Of a stretch of DNA of 64,000 nucleotides, positions 56,270-64,000 are shown piece after piece (positions within the stretch are counted from its first letter, which is position 1; each line of letters opens with the position of its first letter). The notes under the pieces were generated by a model, which had not been told where the DNA came from, did not search any database, and was given only the letters and a program-made list of their open reading frames with translations. The position numbers and the translations under genes were made by a program. Source of the DNA: Palsa-661 sp035535015 (lineage in GTDB: Bacteria; Actinomycetota; Acidimicrobiia; Acidimicrobiales; UBA8190); the NCBI GenBank assembly GCA_035535015.1, contig DATLQU010000004.1, positions 124,001-188,000 on the forward strand, read 5' to 3'.

Positions 56270-57484
56270 TCAGGTCAGAAAAGTCCCACTGGGCGTGGGG
56301 GACACCGGTCCCGAGCCTGCCCCTATCTGTGCCCACGGAATGGCTCCCGCCGGCGTGGAGATGTGGACCGGTTCTCCCCACTTGCTAAAAGAAACGGTGG
56401 CCGAGCTCCGTTGGTGCTTGAGCGTGCCCCGCTCGCGGTAGAGGACGGGAAGATGGGGGGCGGCCGCCCGCACGGCCAACGTGGCCGTGCCTTTGGGTGT
56501 CGGCGTCGGTCCCTGGCCGGGAATGGTCACGGGGGCGATCGTGCCGGTGATGGTTTGGACCGGGCGCCCCTTCAGATTCGTCGTCGGCTCCTGGCCTCGG
56601 GGGACCACGGTGATGTTGTCGGCGATGGCCGCCGGGGCGGTCACGGCGGCGTAGACGGTGGCGTAGGGGCCGTCGTTGCGGGTCAGCGAGATCCATTGTC
56701 CCGCATGGGTGGTGGCGTCCGCGGTCGAGAAGTCAAGGTTGGCGACGAGGGCGGAGGCGTTTCCTTTCAGGTAGCAGGCGGAACCGATCACCAGGACGGT
56801 GAACCGCTGTGTACCGCTCGTGATGTCCTGCCGACCGCTGTCGGGTCCGGCGTCGCCGATCGTTCTCGATGAGCCGCCGTTCGGGCCGGACAGAGATGAG
56901 GAAGCCACGTAGTGGAAGGAGTTGTGGGCGGCTGCCCGGAGCGCCGATCTGAGAAGGGTCCGTGCCGTCGGTGCCGTCGTGCCATTCGCCGTGGACGAGA
57001 CCGTGCCGGTCGGGCCTGTGAAGACGGCGACTCCTCCGCCCACCAGGGCCAGCACCACAATGACCGCGATGGCCGTGACCAAGGCCCGTCGCCGGCGTCG
57101 CGGCGCCGGGTGGTCGCCGGCCCCGTTCGGCATACCGAAGGATCCGAGGACGGCCGGGCCGGCAGGCGGTCCGAAGGGGGAACCCCCGGCTGTCGGAGGA
57201 GACACGGCCGATGGGAACATCGTCGGGGGCCAGGTCGCCGGTGTCGGCCCACCGGGGGCCGTGCGATCGGGCGGATCCCCGGTCAGAGCGGGGCCCGTAG
57301 GGCGAGCAGCGCCCGGGGGAGCGGCGCCAGGGGGAGCAGCGCCAGGGGGAGCGGCGCCAGGCGTCGCCTCCGCCGGAGCGACCACCGGCGGACGGCCGAC
57401 GGGTGGGGGAGCAAAGGGCGAGGCAGGGTCGACCGGTGTATCCGGATGTCCGCCGTTGTGGCTGTTTTCGTCGTCGTCCGGCAC
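56270..57484 (-). CDS. Proline-rich single-span membrane protein of unknown function
   Basis: 404 residues. A Pro/Ala/Gly-rich cytoplasmic N-terminus (1-125) contains AAPPG repeats encoded by a 15 bp DNA repeat. A basic RRRRR cluster and one transmembrane helix ('ALVTAIAVIVVLALVGGGVAVFTG') follow, then an extracytoplasmic domain with 'ARTLLRSALRAAAHNSFHYVASSSLSG' that resembles LppX/LprG-like lipoprotein sheets. A Cys at 'VIGSACYLKGNASALVANL' is notable. It has no close assigned family. The preceding drug exporter gene converges on it. Confidence 0.7.
   Translation of the reverse strand: MPDDDENSHNGGHPDTPVDPASPFAPPPVGRPPVVAPAEATPGAAPPGAAPPGAAPPGAARPTGPALTGDPPDRTAPGGPTPATWPPTMFPSAVSPPTAGGSPFGPPAGPAVLGSFGMPNGAGDHPAPRRRRRALVTAIAVIVVLALVGGGVAVFTGPTGTVSSTANGTTAPTARTLLRSALRAAAHNSFHYVASSSLSGPNGGSSRTIGDAGPDSGRQDITSGTQRFTVLVIGSACYLKGNASALVANLDFSTADATTHAGQWISLTRNDGPYATVYAAVTAPAAIADNITVVPRGQEPTTNLKGRPVQTITGTIAPVTIPGQGPTPTPKGTATLAVRAAAPHLPVLYRERGTLKHQRSSATVSFSKWGEPVHISTPAGAIPWAQIGAGSGPVSPTPSGTFLT
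57304..57363. repeat. 15 bp tandem repeat coding AAPPG
   Basis: Four units of about GAGCGGCGCCAGGGG (57304-57318, 57319-57333, 57334-57348, 57349-57363), the second and third nearly perfect. They encode the AAPPG repeats of the Pro-rich protein; copy-number change would keep the frame. Confidence 0.9.
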
Positions 57485-57633
57485 TGCTGTCAGCCTACGC
57501 CGGACGTCCTCGGCCGACGGCCGACAGGGCGCTGATCGTCAAGGTCGGAGCTTTGGGGTATTGGTCGGGTCGGCCCGCGGTGTCGCACATCGACCGACAC
57601 TACGAGATGCTCTTCCCGCTTTGGGCGCGGGCT

Positions 57634-58527
57634 CTAGTCGCGGGGGCGACGAGCCACCACGAGGCGCGACGAGGCCTGCACCCGCAGGACGCTGTCGTGC
57701 TCGAAGGGGCGCAAGAGCTCGGTGGCCCGTGAGAGGAACCGGAGCCGGACCTGCTGGTCGCATCCCTGCCACACTTCGGACAACGGGGGGAGCGATGGGT
57801 AGACGCGTACCCACTCCGCCACCCGGGGGAGCGCCGCCAGCATGCGGACGGACTGACACGAGATGTCCACGAGGCCGGCGTCGTGAGCGAGCTTTTCGAG
57901 ATCGTCGGTGCGGTGCCAGGCGAAGGCGTCGAGAAGGGATTCGACGACGCCCGAGTCATTGAGTCCCGCCTTTACGACGGCGTCGAGCTGAGCGGCGAAC
58001 GCCGGGTTCTCCTCGATCGGACCCCAGGTGGTGATACCGAGTCGACCGCCGGGGACAAGGACTCGCCGCATCTCCTCGACGATCGGAAGGGGATCGGTAA
58101 AGCGGTGGAGCGCGTGTTGGCAGGCCACGACATCGAAGCTGCCATCGGCAAACGGAAGCCCACCCTCGTCCCACTGCTGCCAGTCGACGGTGCTCGTCAG
58201 ATCGATATGCCGGGCCGTGGTGACGGCGATGGCGGACGGGTCAATGCCCACCACCTGCCCGGCCGGTCCGACCACGTGGGCCGAAAGCCGGGCGAAGACG
58301 CCCGTTCCGCAGGCCACGTCGAGGACCCGGGCTCCGCGCACGACAACCAGCGCGTCGAGTGCGCGCTCGGCGAATCGTCGACCGAACGCGGGATCGAAGT
58401 GCTGCGCGTACGAGATGGCCGACTCTTCATCGTCGTAGGCCGCTCGAAATCCGGTTCGTATACCGACACCGGAATTCGTCCTGCGTGCTGCCACGGTGCG
58501 GGGGAACACATCGCTGGTGCCGCTCAT
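57634..58527 (-). CDS. Class I SAM-dependent methyltransferase
   Basis: 297 residues from ATG 58527 (ATG 58533 also possible). Motif I 'ARVLDVACGTGVFARLSAHVVGPAGQVVGIDPS', motif II 'FDVVACQHALHRFTDPLPIVEEMRRVLVPGGRLGITTWG'. It belongs to the UbiE/ubiquinone-type methyltransferase group; the substrate is unknown. Between this gene's stop and the Pro-rich protein's start (57485-57633, 149 bp) I see no gene. Confidence 0.9.
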   Translation of the reverse strand: MSGTSDVFPRTVAARRTNSGVGIRTGFRAAYDDEESAISYAQHFDPAFGRRFAERALDALVVVRGARVLDVACGTGVFARLSAHVVGPAGQVVGIDPSAIAVTTARHIDLTSTVDWQQWDEGGLPFADGSFDVVACQHALHRFTDPLPIVEEMRRVLVPGGRLGITTWGPIEENPAFAAQLDAVVKAGLNDSGVVESLLDAFAWHRTDDLEKLAHDAGLVDISCQSVRMLAALPRVAEWVRVYPSLPPLSEVWQGCDQQVRLRFLSRATELLRPFEHDSVLRVQASSRLVVARRPRD

Positions 58528-58601
58528 GACCACTCAAAGCGAGGGTAATGCACGCATCGGAATATGTGGCGGACTCTCAGGGTTCAAGAGCCCCGGGTCC
58601 T

Positions 58602-59666
58602 TCAGCCCCTCCCGGTTGTCGCCAGTGCGCAACGCATGTGGGTCACCAGATCGGGCAACTGCGCGTGGGCGTTGAGGCCACTCGTCGAAGGCATGACGTA
58701 CACGGGCCGGCCTCCAAGCGGCTCCGGTTGCAGGCCGGCACGTCCGCGGCGATCAACGGCGGCCCGCCATCCGGTCAGCCCGACCATGCAGATGACCTCG
58801 GGCTTCAGCCACTCGGCCAGGCGTTCGACCCGGGCCATGCCCCATCGGTATTCCGCCGCGCTGAGCTCCTTCGCTCCCACCGTGGCCCGTTTCACCACGT
58901 CGGTCATGCCCAGCCCGTGCGCCGCCAGCGCGTGATACGGATCGGCCCGGCGCGTGACCAGTCCGGCGGCCATGGCGGCAGGCCAGAAACGATTGCCGGG
59001 TCGGGCGTAGCCCACGCCGGCGTCGGCCGAGTACACGCTCGGATTGAGGCCGACCATCAACAACCGCATCCCGGGCCCGACGGTGTCGGCCAGAGTGCGT
59101 CCACGTACAGCCCGCACCCGCACCAGATCGCCGTCGAGATCGAGTTCGCCGATCTCGAAGCCGGCTCCGACGACCACGTCACACAGCCGCTCCGGTTGCC
59201 ACGAGGCGAAGAAGCGACCACCGATGTCGTCGTCAGGCAAGGCCCGGCCTTCGTAGGCGCCCGCCAGCACCTGGATCTCCACGCTGCCACCGACCACGAG
59301 TACACGGTGCAGTTCGGCCAAGGCCATCGGAAGCCGTTCGCTCGGCACGTGTAGATAGCTCATGTTGGCCCAGCCGCCATGGAAGCACCTCCGACGGAAG
59401 GGAAGGGCCTCGAGATCGCCCTGGACCAGTGGGACGGCGGTCGTCCGGCGACAGAGGGTGAGCATGGCTCTCGAGGCATCGAGCCCGACGACGGGCCGAC
59501 CGATATCCCCGGTGTAGCGCCCTGCTCCGCAACCGAGATCGATCCGGAGCGTGCCCGGAGTCACTCGCCGGCCGAAGGCCTCGGCGGCCGCCCGCCGTAC
59601 AGGTCGTCGACGCTCGGCCCACAGCGCGCCGCGTTGGTCGTAGACGTCGATCGTGGGCTGGTCCAT
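58602..59666 (-). CDS. SAM methyltransferase fused to a mismatch-specific (MUG/TDG-type) DNA glycosylase
   Basis: 354 residues. Residues 1-190 are a class I methyltransferase: motif I 'RIDLGCGAGRYTGDIGRPVVGLDASRAM' and 'FHGGWANMSYLHVPSERLPMALAELHRVLVVGGSVEI'. Residues about 198-354 are a uracil-DNA-glycosylase-fold MUG domain: 'LLMVGLNPSVYSADAGVGYARPGNRFWPA' with the catalytic Asn208 in GLNPS, and the intercalation loop 'MPSTSGLNAHAQLP'. MUG removes uracil or ethenocytosine opposite guanine. The two halves share one frame without a stop. The methyltransferase may act on RNA, protein or small molecule; DNA is not assured. Confidence 0.85.
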   Translation of the reverse strand: MDQPTIDVYDQRGALWAERRRPVRRAAAEAFGRRVTPGTLRIDLGCGAGRYTGDIGRPVVGLDASRAMLTLCRRTTAVPLVQGDLEALPFRRRCFHGGWANMSYLHVPSERLPMALAELHRVLVVGGSVEIQVLAGAYEGRALPDDDIGGRFFASWQPERLCDVVVGAGFEIGELDLDGDLVRVRAVRGRTLADTVGPGMRLLMVGLNPSVYSADAGVGYARPGNRFWPAAMAAGLVTRRADPYHALAAHGLGMTDVVKRATVGAKELSAAEYRWGMARVERLAEWLKPEVICMVGLTGWRAAVDRRGRAGLQPEPLGGRPVYVMPSTSGLNAHAQLPDLVTHMRCALATTGRG

Positions 59667-59699
59667 GTCGGGTCGATCTCCGAGTCGGTCCCTGGGGTA

Positions 59700-60668
59700 C
59701 TACTCGGCGACCCCCACGGGCTGTCCCTCGACGATCTGATCGAGGTACTCCGACAGCCCGTAACCGACCCGACCGTCGTCCAGGGTCCATTCGGTCAGGC
59801 CTTCGGAGATACGCGTGACCATGTCATGGCCGTCGGGTGTCTGGCGTCGGTTGCGCAGGGGAATGAGACGCAGGACCCGACCCTTCACGGCCCAGGTCCG
59901 GTCGTCGGTCACGAGGCGCGCCTCCAACGATGCGTGATACCGGTCGTCGCCTTCCCAGGTGGTGCTGATATGGAAGTCGGTGCACAATCGCAGCTTCTCC
60001 CCGTCCCAGACGAAGCCACCGCGGATCCCGTCGCTGTCGCGCCGGGCGATCCGGGACCCCATGAATCCGAACCCGGATCCGAAGTTCGCCGTCAACCAAC
60101 GGTAGTACCACGGGGCCTGCCAGTAGCGCGGGCCCCAGCTGTGGTCCCGGAGCCCGAAGCCGTCGATCTCCCACGTGTCCTGACCCACTTGGACGGTCCC
60201 CGACGCCTCCACCAGTTGCTCATAGTGCCCTCGGGCGAACTCCTCCCCGGGCCGTTCGGCCGGTTGGTCGGGCTCACCGCCGAACATGGGGGACCGTCCC
60301 GTGTAGGTCAGCTGCACCCCGCATTCGACGTGGGGATTTCCGGTGAAGGCGGCCCGGGGGTCGGCCATCTCGAGAGGGTTGTCCAGAAGAACGACGTGGC
60401 CCTGGTAGCTCACCCGCAACTCGGTGAACGGCTCGACGACATCGAAGCGCATGCCGGCGGCGTCGAACGCCGCATTGTCGGTCACTTTCGGACGTCGGAA
60501 CATGAAGGCGACGCGGCCGTCGGGGAGGTACAGACAGGCGGTCATCTCGCCCGTGCCCTCGTTGGCCCGGTTGCCGAGCCGGAAGAAACCACCGAGCCGG
60601 CTGGCCGGGTCATAGGCGTTGAAGTACATCGACTCGTTGAAGTTGGGCTCGGGTCCCAACTCGTGCAT
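59700..60668 (-). CDS. CrtC/DUF7064-7065-like protein (hydroxyneurosporene synthase-like fold)
   Basis: 322 residues. 'FNESMYFNAYDPASRLGGFFRLGNRANEG', 'GFGLRDHSWGPRYWQAPWYYRWLTANFGSGFGFMGSRIARRDS' and 'GGFVWDGEKLRLCTDFHI' are typical of the lipocalin-like CrtC/AttH superfamily, seen in terpenoid and lipid modification. The conserved part may begin a few codons earlier ('LEPADEYMHELG'), in frame but without an ATG or GTG that I can see. It is divergent from the APH-like kinase gene with 90 bp between. Confidence 0.8.
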   Translation of the reverse strand: MHELGPEPNFNESMYFNAYDPASRLGGFFRLGNRANEGTGEMTACLYLPDGRVAFMFRRPKVTDNAAFDAAGMRFDVVEPFTELRVSYQGHVVLLDNPLEMADPRAAFTGNPHVECGVQLTYTGRSPMFGGEPDQPAERPGEEFARGHYEQLVEASGTVQVGQDTWEIDGFGLRDHSWGPRYWQAPWYYRWLTANFGSGFGFMGSRIARRDSDGIRGGFVWDGEKLRLCTDFHISTTWEGDDRYHASLEARLVTDDRTWAVKGRVLRLIPLRNRRQTPDGHDMVTRISEGLTEWTLDDGRVGYGLSEYLDQIVEGQPVGVAE

Positions 60669-60758
60669 GTACTCGTCGGCAGGTTCGAGGCGAAGGGCGA
60701 TGCCCCACCCTATCGAGGTACCCGTGGGTGCACCGCGGGGCCGACGTAGCCTCTGGCC

Positions 60759-62138
60759 ATGACCCAGGAGGACCTGCCCGAGCAGCTCGGCGCCGCTCTG
60801 GCGCCCGTCCTTGGCTCCGCTGTGGTGGTCGAGGACCTGGCCCGGGCCCCGGGAGGGGCGTCACGCGAGACGTGGATCTTCACGGCGAAGGCCTCCGACG
60901 GCACCCGGCACCGCCTCGTCCTGCGGCGGGATCCGGCCGGTGCGCCGCCCTCGGGTCTCGGGCTCGAGGGCGATCTCCTTCGGGCCGCCCACCGGATGGG
61001 CGTTCCCGTTCCCGAGGTCCTGGTGGTGGGTGACGCCGACGCGGTACTCGGTGCCGGCTCGCTCATCATGCGCTTCATCGAGGGCGAGACAATTCCCCGG
61101 AAGATCCTGCGCGACGAGTCTCTGGAATCGGCCCGTGCCCAGATGGCGGCCCAGTGCGGCCGGGTTCTCGCCGCCATCCACCGGATTCCTCCCCACGAGG
61201 TACCGGGTCTCCCCGGTGGGGACCCGGTCGAACAGCTGCGCGCCATCGTCGACCGGCTCGGTCAGCCCCACCCCGCGTTCGAACTGGCTTTCCGGTGGCT
61301 CGGGGACAACCGGCCGCCGCGTTCGTCCCAGGGCGTCGTCCACGGCGACTTCAGGAACGGCAACCTCATCGTGGGGTCCGACGGGATACGGGCCGTCCTC
61401 GACTGGGAGCTCGCTCACCTCGGTGACCCTCTGGAAGATCTCGGCTGGTTGTGCGTGAAGGCGTGGCGCTTCGGTTCGGCTCTCCCGGTTGGCGGATTCG
61501 GCTCCGTCGACCAACTGGTCCGGGCCTATGAGGAGTCGGGCGGCACCACCGTCGACGGTGCCGCCCTTCACTGGTGGGAGGTCTTGGGCACGCTGCGCTG
61601 GGGCGTGATCTGCATCGTGCAGATGGTGACCCACTTGACCGGAACCCTTCGTTCCGTCGAGCTGGCCGCCATCGGCCGTCGGGTCTGTGAGGTCGAATGG
61701 GACCTCCTCGAGCTCCTGACCGGGGAGCGTCTGGCCGCTGACGCCCCGCTCGGAGCGCAGGGCTCCGGGGACACTGTTTCCGGTGCCGACGTCCCCGTCG
61801 TCACCCTGCACGACGCGCCGTCCGCCGCCGAGTTGCTCGCCGCCGTGGGCGAATTCCTCGCCGGTGACGTCATGGCCTGTACCGACGGACGCCTGCGCTT
61901 TCACGCCCGTGTCGCCGCCAATGTGGTGGCCATGGTGGTTCGCGAGCTGTCGGTCGGACCCCGGCAGGCGTCCGAACACGCAGCCCGATTGGCGGGGCTG
62001 GCCGTGGCCGACGAGGCCGATCTGGCCGGTGCCATCCGCAGCGGGCGTCTCGACGATCGCTCCGCCGAGGTGTACGACGTGGTGCGAGCCACGGTGGCGG
62101 CCAAGCTGGCCGTCGCCCATCCGGGGTACGGCCGCTGA
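60759..62138 (+). CDS. APH-family phosphotransferase with C-terminal DUF6285-like domain
   Basis: 459 residues. Residues 1-345 are an aminoglycoside phosphotransferase-like kinase: 'LIMRFIEGETIPRKIL', catalytic 'VVHGDFRNGNLIV' (HGDxxxxN) and DWE metal motif. The last 100 residues ('PSAAELLAAVGEFLAGDVMACTDGRLRFHARVAANVVAMVVREL') match the DUF6285-like domain often found beside such kinases in acyl-CoA-related operons. Kinases of this ACAD10-N-like type phosphorylate 4-hydroxyacyl-CoA or fatty-acid derivatives in several bacteria. The fusion of both domains in one chain is notable. Confidence 0.9.
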   Translation: MTQEDLPEQLGAALAPVLGSAVVVEDLARAPGGASRETWIFTAKASDGTRHRLVLRRDPAGAPPSGLGLEGDLLRAAHRMGVPVPEVLVVGDADAVLGAGSLIMRFIEGETIPRKILRDESLESARAQMAAQCGRVLAAIHRIPPHEVPGLPGGDPVEQLRAIVDRLGQPHPAFELAFRWLGDNRPPRSSQGVVHGDFRNGNLIVGSDGIRAVLDWELAHLGDPLEDLGWLCVKAWRFGSALPVGGFGSVDQLVRAYEESGGTTVDGAALHWWEVLGTLRWGVICIVQMVTHLTGTLRSVELAAIGRRVCEVEWDLLELLTGERLAADAPLGAQGSGDTVSGADVPVVTLHDAPSAAELLAAVGEFLAGDVMACTDGRLRFHARVAANVVAMVVRELSVGPRQASEHAARLAGLAVADEADLAGAIRSGRLDDRSAEVYDVVRATVAAKLAVAHPGYGR

Positions 62139-62230
62139 CGGCGCAGACCACCGCTTCGCCGCGCTCGTCGCTACCGGTCCGGGCCACGAACGTCCCAGGG
62201 ACGTCTATGGCGTAGCTCAGGGCCGCGTCG

Positions 62231-62404
62231 CTCTCCCTGTCGGAACCCTGGAACGAGGTGACCCGCAACGCGGCGGCCTTCTGCGACGCGGGCATCGGTT
62301 ATCTCGTCTGCGGATGGCGGTCGAAGGAAGGGCCAGGGGTCGAGGAATTCGCCACCCCGGGTGATGCCCGAATTCACCACCTGAAGCCCGAGGTCACGGG
62401 CTGA
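62231..62404 (+). pseudogene. C-terminal relic of an F420-dependent LLM oxidoreductase
   Basis: The frame from 62231 gives 'LSLSEPWNEVTRNAAAFCDAGIGYLVCGWRSKEGPGVEEFAT', which resembles the end of TIGR03619-like LLM proteins ('...FCDAGIGYLVCGWPSEGRARVEEFATRVMPEFT'). It then reads through 'PGDARIHHLKPEVTG' to a stop at 62402-62404, whereas the +1 frame contains VMPEFTT with a stop at 62382-62384. So there is a frameshift near 62355. No N-terminal part is found upstream, where an in-frame TAG stands at about 62213. Confidence 0.65.
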
Positions 62405-62420
62405 TCGACCGGCTCCGGTC

Positions 62421-63221
62421 TCAGCGACCCTCGAACCGAGGAGCCCGGCCTTCGAGCATGGCGTTCACTCCTTCGACGGCGTCGGCCGTGCCGGCCAGTG
62501 CCGTCTGTTCGGCCAACTCGTGGCGCATGGCGGCGCGGACTGCGGCACCGAGACCCTGACGGAGCGTGGCGCGCGTCGATGACACGGCGAGCGGGGCGCC
62601 CGCGGCGATCTCGGCCGCGACGGCGGTGGCGGCCGAAATTTCTTCTCCGGCGGGAACGGCGGGGAGTGCCAGTCCGACGGCGCCCGCCTCATCGGCGGCG
62701 ATCCGTCGTCCCGTGAGGAAGAGTTCGCTGGCACGCGCCGGTCCGATGACGTCCGGCAGTACCAGGCTCAAGGCGAACCCGGGGTGAATGCCCAGGCGCA
62801 CGAAGTTGGCCTGGAACCAAGCGCCAGTGCCCACTACCCGTACGTCGCAGGCCAGAGCCAAACCGAACCCGGCGCCGATGGCGGCACCCTGGACGGCCGC
62901 CACCACGGGGACGGGGGACTCGTAGATCCGGGCCGCCTGGGAGTAGAACGCGCCCGTCCGGGTCTCGAAGCCCCCCTCGTCGGTTGGATCGGGGGCGTCG
63001 CCGGACCGGAAGTCGGCGCCGGCGCAGAACGATCGACCTTCCGAGGCCAAAACGGCGGCGCGGGCCCGCCCCGGAAGTCCGTGCAGGGCGTCGGCCACCT
63101 GGCGCAGGGCCACTTCGGTGAGCAGATTGTGGGGCGGGCGACGGAGGGTGACGATGGCGACATCCCCGTCGACGGAGACCGTCACCGCCTCTTTCCCGCC
63201 CCCTTCGGGCGCGGGGCTCAT
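62421..63221 (-). CDS. Enoyl-CoA hydratase/isomerase family protein
   Basis: 266 residues. 'DVAIVTLRRPPHNLLTEVAL', 'LASEGRSFCAGADFRSG' (first oxyanion NH), 'PVPVVAAVQGAAIGAGFGLALACDVRVVGTGAWFQANFVRLGIHPGFALSLVLPDVIGPARASELFLTG' (second oxyanion NH). The Glu164-type catalytic pair is not obvious, so hydratase, isomerase or other crotonase chemistry remains open. The GGDEF gene stop overlaps its start (ATGA), so they are co-expressed or at least contiguous. Confidence 0.9.
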   Translation of the reverse strand: MSPAPEGGGKEAVTVSVDGDVAIVTLRRPPHNLLTEVALRQVADALHGLPGRARAAVLASEGRSFCAGADFRSGDAPDPTDEGGFETRTGAFYSQAARIYESPVPVVAAVQGAAIGAGFGLALACDVRVVGTGAWFQANFVRLGIHPGFALSLVLPDVIGPARASELFLTGRRIAADEAGAVGLALPAVPAGEEISAATAVAAEIAAGAPLAVSSTRATLRQGLGAAVRAAMRHELAEQTALAGTADAVEGVNAMLEGRAPRFEGR

Positions 63222-63991
63222 CGCATCCGGACCCGGGAGCGCCGATTCTTTACGAGCTCGATCTCGGCCCGCGAGATGATCTCGTCCAGCGTGTCGTTGC
63301 CGCGCAGCTCGCTGTACCCGACGCTAGCCGAGGCCCCTGGGGCCTCCTCGTTCAGGATGATCCCGAATTCGTTGGCCCGAAGTTCGGCTGTCGCCATATC
63401 GGCGCCGGGCAACGAGAACAGGAATTCATCGCCCCCCAGACGCATGATCACATCGTACGAACGCAAGGTCGCCCGCAATGCCGCGGTCACCTTTCGCAGC
63501 AGTTCATCGCCGGCCCGGGGGCCGTCGACACTGTTCACCGTCTTCAAGCCGTCGACGTCCAGGTACCCGAGGACGAAACGCTCTCCGGCCCGGCGGCAAC
63601 GGTCGAGCTCACGGCCGAGAGCGGCGAAGCCGGCCTGCCGGTTGAGCACACCGGTCAATTCGTCGCGCGTCAGCCGGTCGCCTTCATAGTCCGGCTCCGG
63701 TTCGTCGATGGTGACGGTTCTGAGCGGGGTCGTCCACGGCTGCGACGCCGAGGCCGACGTCGCAGCCGTGGTGGGCCGGCGCCGCAGGAGCCGAACACCG
63801 GGACCGGGATCCGGATCGGGTCCGGCGGGCTCCGATCGCCGTTCCATGGTCGGTTGCGACCACGCTTCGCCCGTGGAGCCGGGCCCCTCGACCCGACGCT
63901 GCGGCTCCCCGGTCGAGGCCCCGGTCGAGGCCCCGGACGAGACGCCGGACTGCAGCAGACGGCCCATGCCGGTCGGCCCCGACTTCGACAC
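63218..63991 (-). CDS. Diguanylate cyclase (GGDEF), start uncertain at the window edge
   Basis: 257 residues from GTG 63991; the true start may lie outside the window. The first 100 residues are Ser/Gly/Pro-rich and disordered-looking (with a 12 bp repeat near 63912-63938). The GGDEF domain is 'RDELTGVLNRQAGFAALGRELDRCRRAGERFVLGYLDVDGLKTVNSVDGPRAGDELLRKVTAALRATLRSYDVIMRLGGDEFLFSLPG'. GGDEF is intact, so it should make cyclic di-GMP in the cytosol. No transmembrane segment is seen in what is present. Confidence 0.9.
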   Translation of the reverse strand: MSKSGPTGMGRLLQSGVSSGASTGASTGEPQRRVEGPGSTGEAWSQPTMERRSEPAGPDPDPGPGVRLLRRRPTTAATSASASQPWTTPLRTVTIDEPEPDYEGDRLTRDELTGVLNRQAGFAALGRELDRCRRAGERFVLGYLDVDGLKTVNSVDGPRAGDELLRKVTAALRATLRSYDVIMRLGGDEFLFSLPGADMATAELRANEFGIILNEEAPGASASVGYSELRGNDTLDEIISRAEIELVKNRRSRVRMR

Positions 63992-64000
63992 TCCGCTCTC

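Noticed and set aside
1..64000. tRNA, rRNA, riboswitch and IS elements
   Set aside because: I looked for cloverleaf-like stretches, conserved rRNA words, cobalamin/SAM/c-di-AMP aptamer cores and transposase motifs and saw none that I could support; a covariance-model search would be decisive.

Overview
This 64 kb window is very GC-rich, densely coding chromosomal DNA. It has no rRNA, no tRNA that I can recognise, no CRISPR array and no intact mobile element. The gene content points to a soil-type actinobacterium, most likely of the class Acidimicrobiia or a relative. The evidence is two F420-type luciferase-like oxidoreductases plus the relic of a third, a mycothiol-dependent maleylpyruvate isomerase-like protein, a CYP142-like P450, a DUF222/HNH relic, a Nur-type Fur protein and a secreted protein built of 'SDGGIFSF' propeller repeats. 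The class-level placement is an inference.

Layout. 1-5.4 kb: tail of a VOC protein, a SnoaL-like protein, a Tat-exported BBE-type flavin oxidase, a broken agmatinase-family gene coupled to a P450, and a cyclase-YHS fusion preceded by a small ORF. 5.5-11.3 kb: rpiB, tag, a small acidic protein, an LLM oxidoreductase, an FKBP lipoprotein, a four-LysM lytic transglycosylase and two alpha/beta hydrolases. 11.4-12.1 kb: two truncated genes meeting tail to tail. 12.3-16.2 kb: a CADD-like di-iron protein (candidate self-sacrificing pABA synthase), a DHA2 exporter and the propeller-repeat protein. 16.3-21.6 kb: a tightly coupled catabolic operon (SDR, KstD-like flavoprotein, Rieske oxygenase, CoA ligase). 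21.7-23.5 kb: an ABC exporter, followed by an ACT-domain gene ending at an in-frame amber codon. 24-30 kb: a DinB-type protein, then a TetR/NmrA/acyl-CoA dehydrogenase/CYP142-like/SDR block that looks sterol- or isoprenoid-related. 30.2-36.9 kb: a sedolisin protease, an ECF sigma factor with a triple-VOC partner, a GH1 glucosidase, a broken winged-helix gene, a lipoprotein and a hydrolase. 37.0-37.7 kb: the relic of a 2-oxoacid dehydrogenase locus. 37.7-42.5 kb: a secreted phospholipase C/acid phosphatase-like enzyme, a cold-shock protein, an SDR, and a NiCoT nickel transporter divergent from a Nur-like regulator with a good Nur box between them. 42.5-48.3 kb: four more SDR/cupin/LLM/MBL genes, including a catalytically dead SDR coupled to an intact one, and a DUF429 protein. 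48.4-53.6 kb: a GGDEF membrane protein, an EEP nuclease, and a sortase/DUF3494 (ice-binding) pair divergent from a small wHTH regulator. 53.7-56.2 kb: a PadR-controlled DrrAB-type exporter. 56.3-64 kb: a Pro-rich membrane protein, a methyltransferase, a methyltransferase-MUG glycosylase fusion, a CrtC-like protein, an APH-like kinase, an LLM relic, an enoyl-CoA hydratase and a second GGDEF protein.

Common threads are oxidative catabolism of CoA-activated hydrophobic substrates (P450s, Rieske oxygenase, KstD-like enzyme, ACAD, CoA ligase, ECH, many SDRs), cell-envelope proteins, and an unusual density of gene relics for a chromosomal stretch with no transposase in view. The most interesting items are the CADD-like protein with all key residues kept, the methyltransferase-MUG fusion, the cyclase-YHS fusion, the dead/live SDR pair, the sortase/DUF3494/regulator module, the Nur box and the in-frame amber codon.
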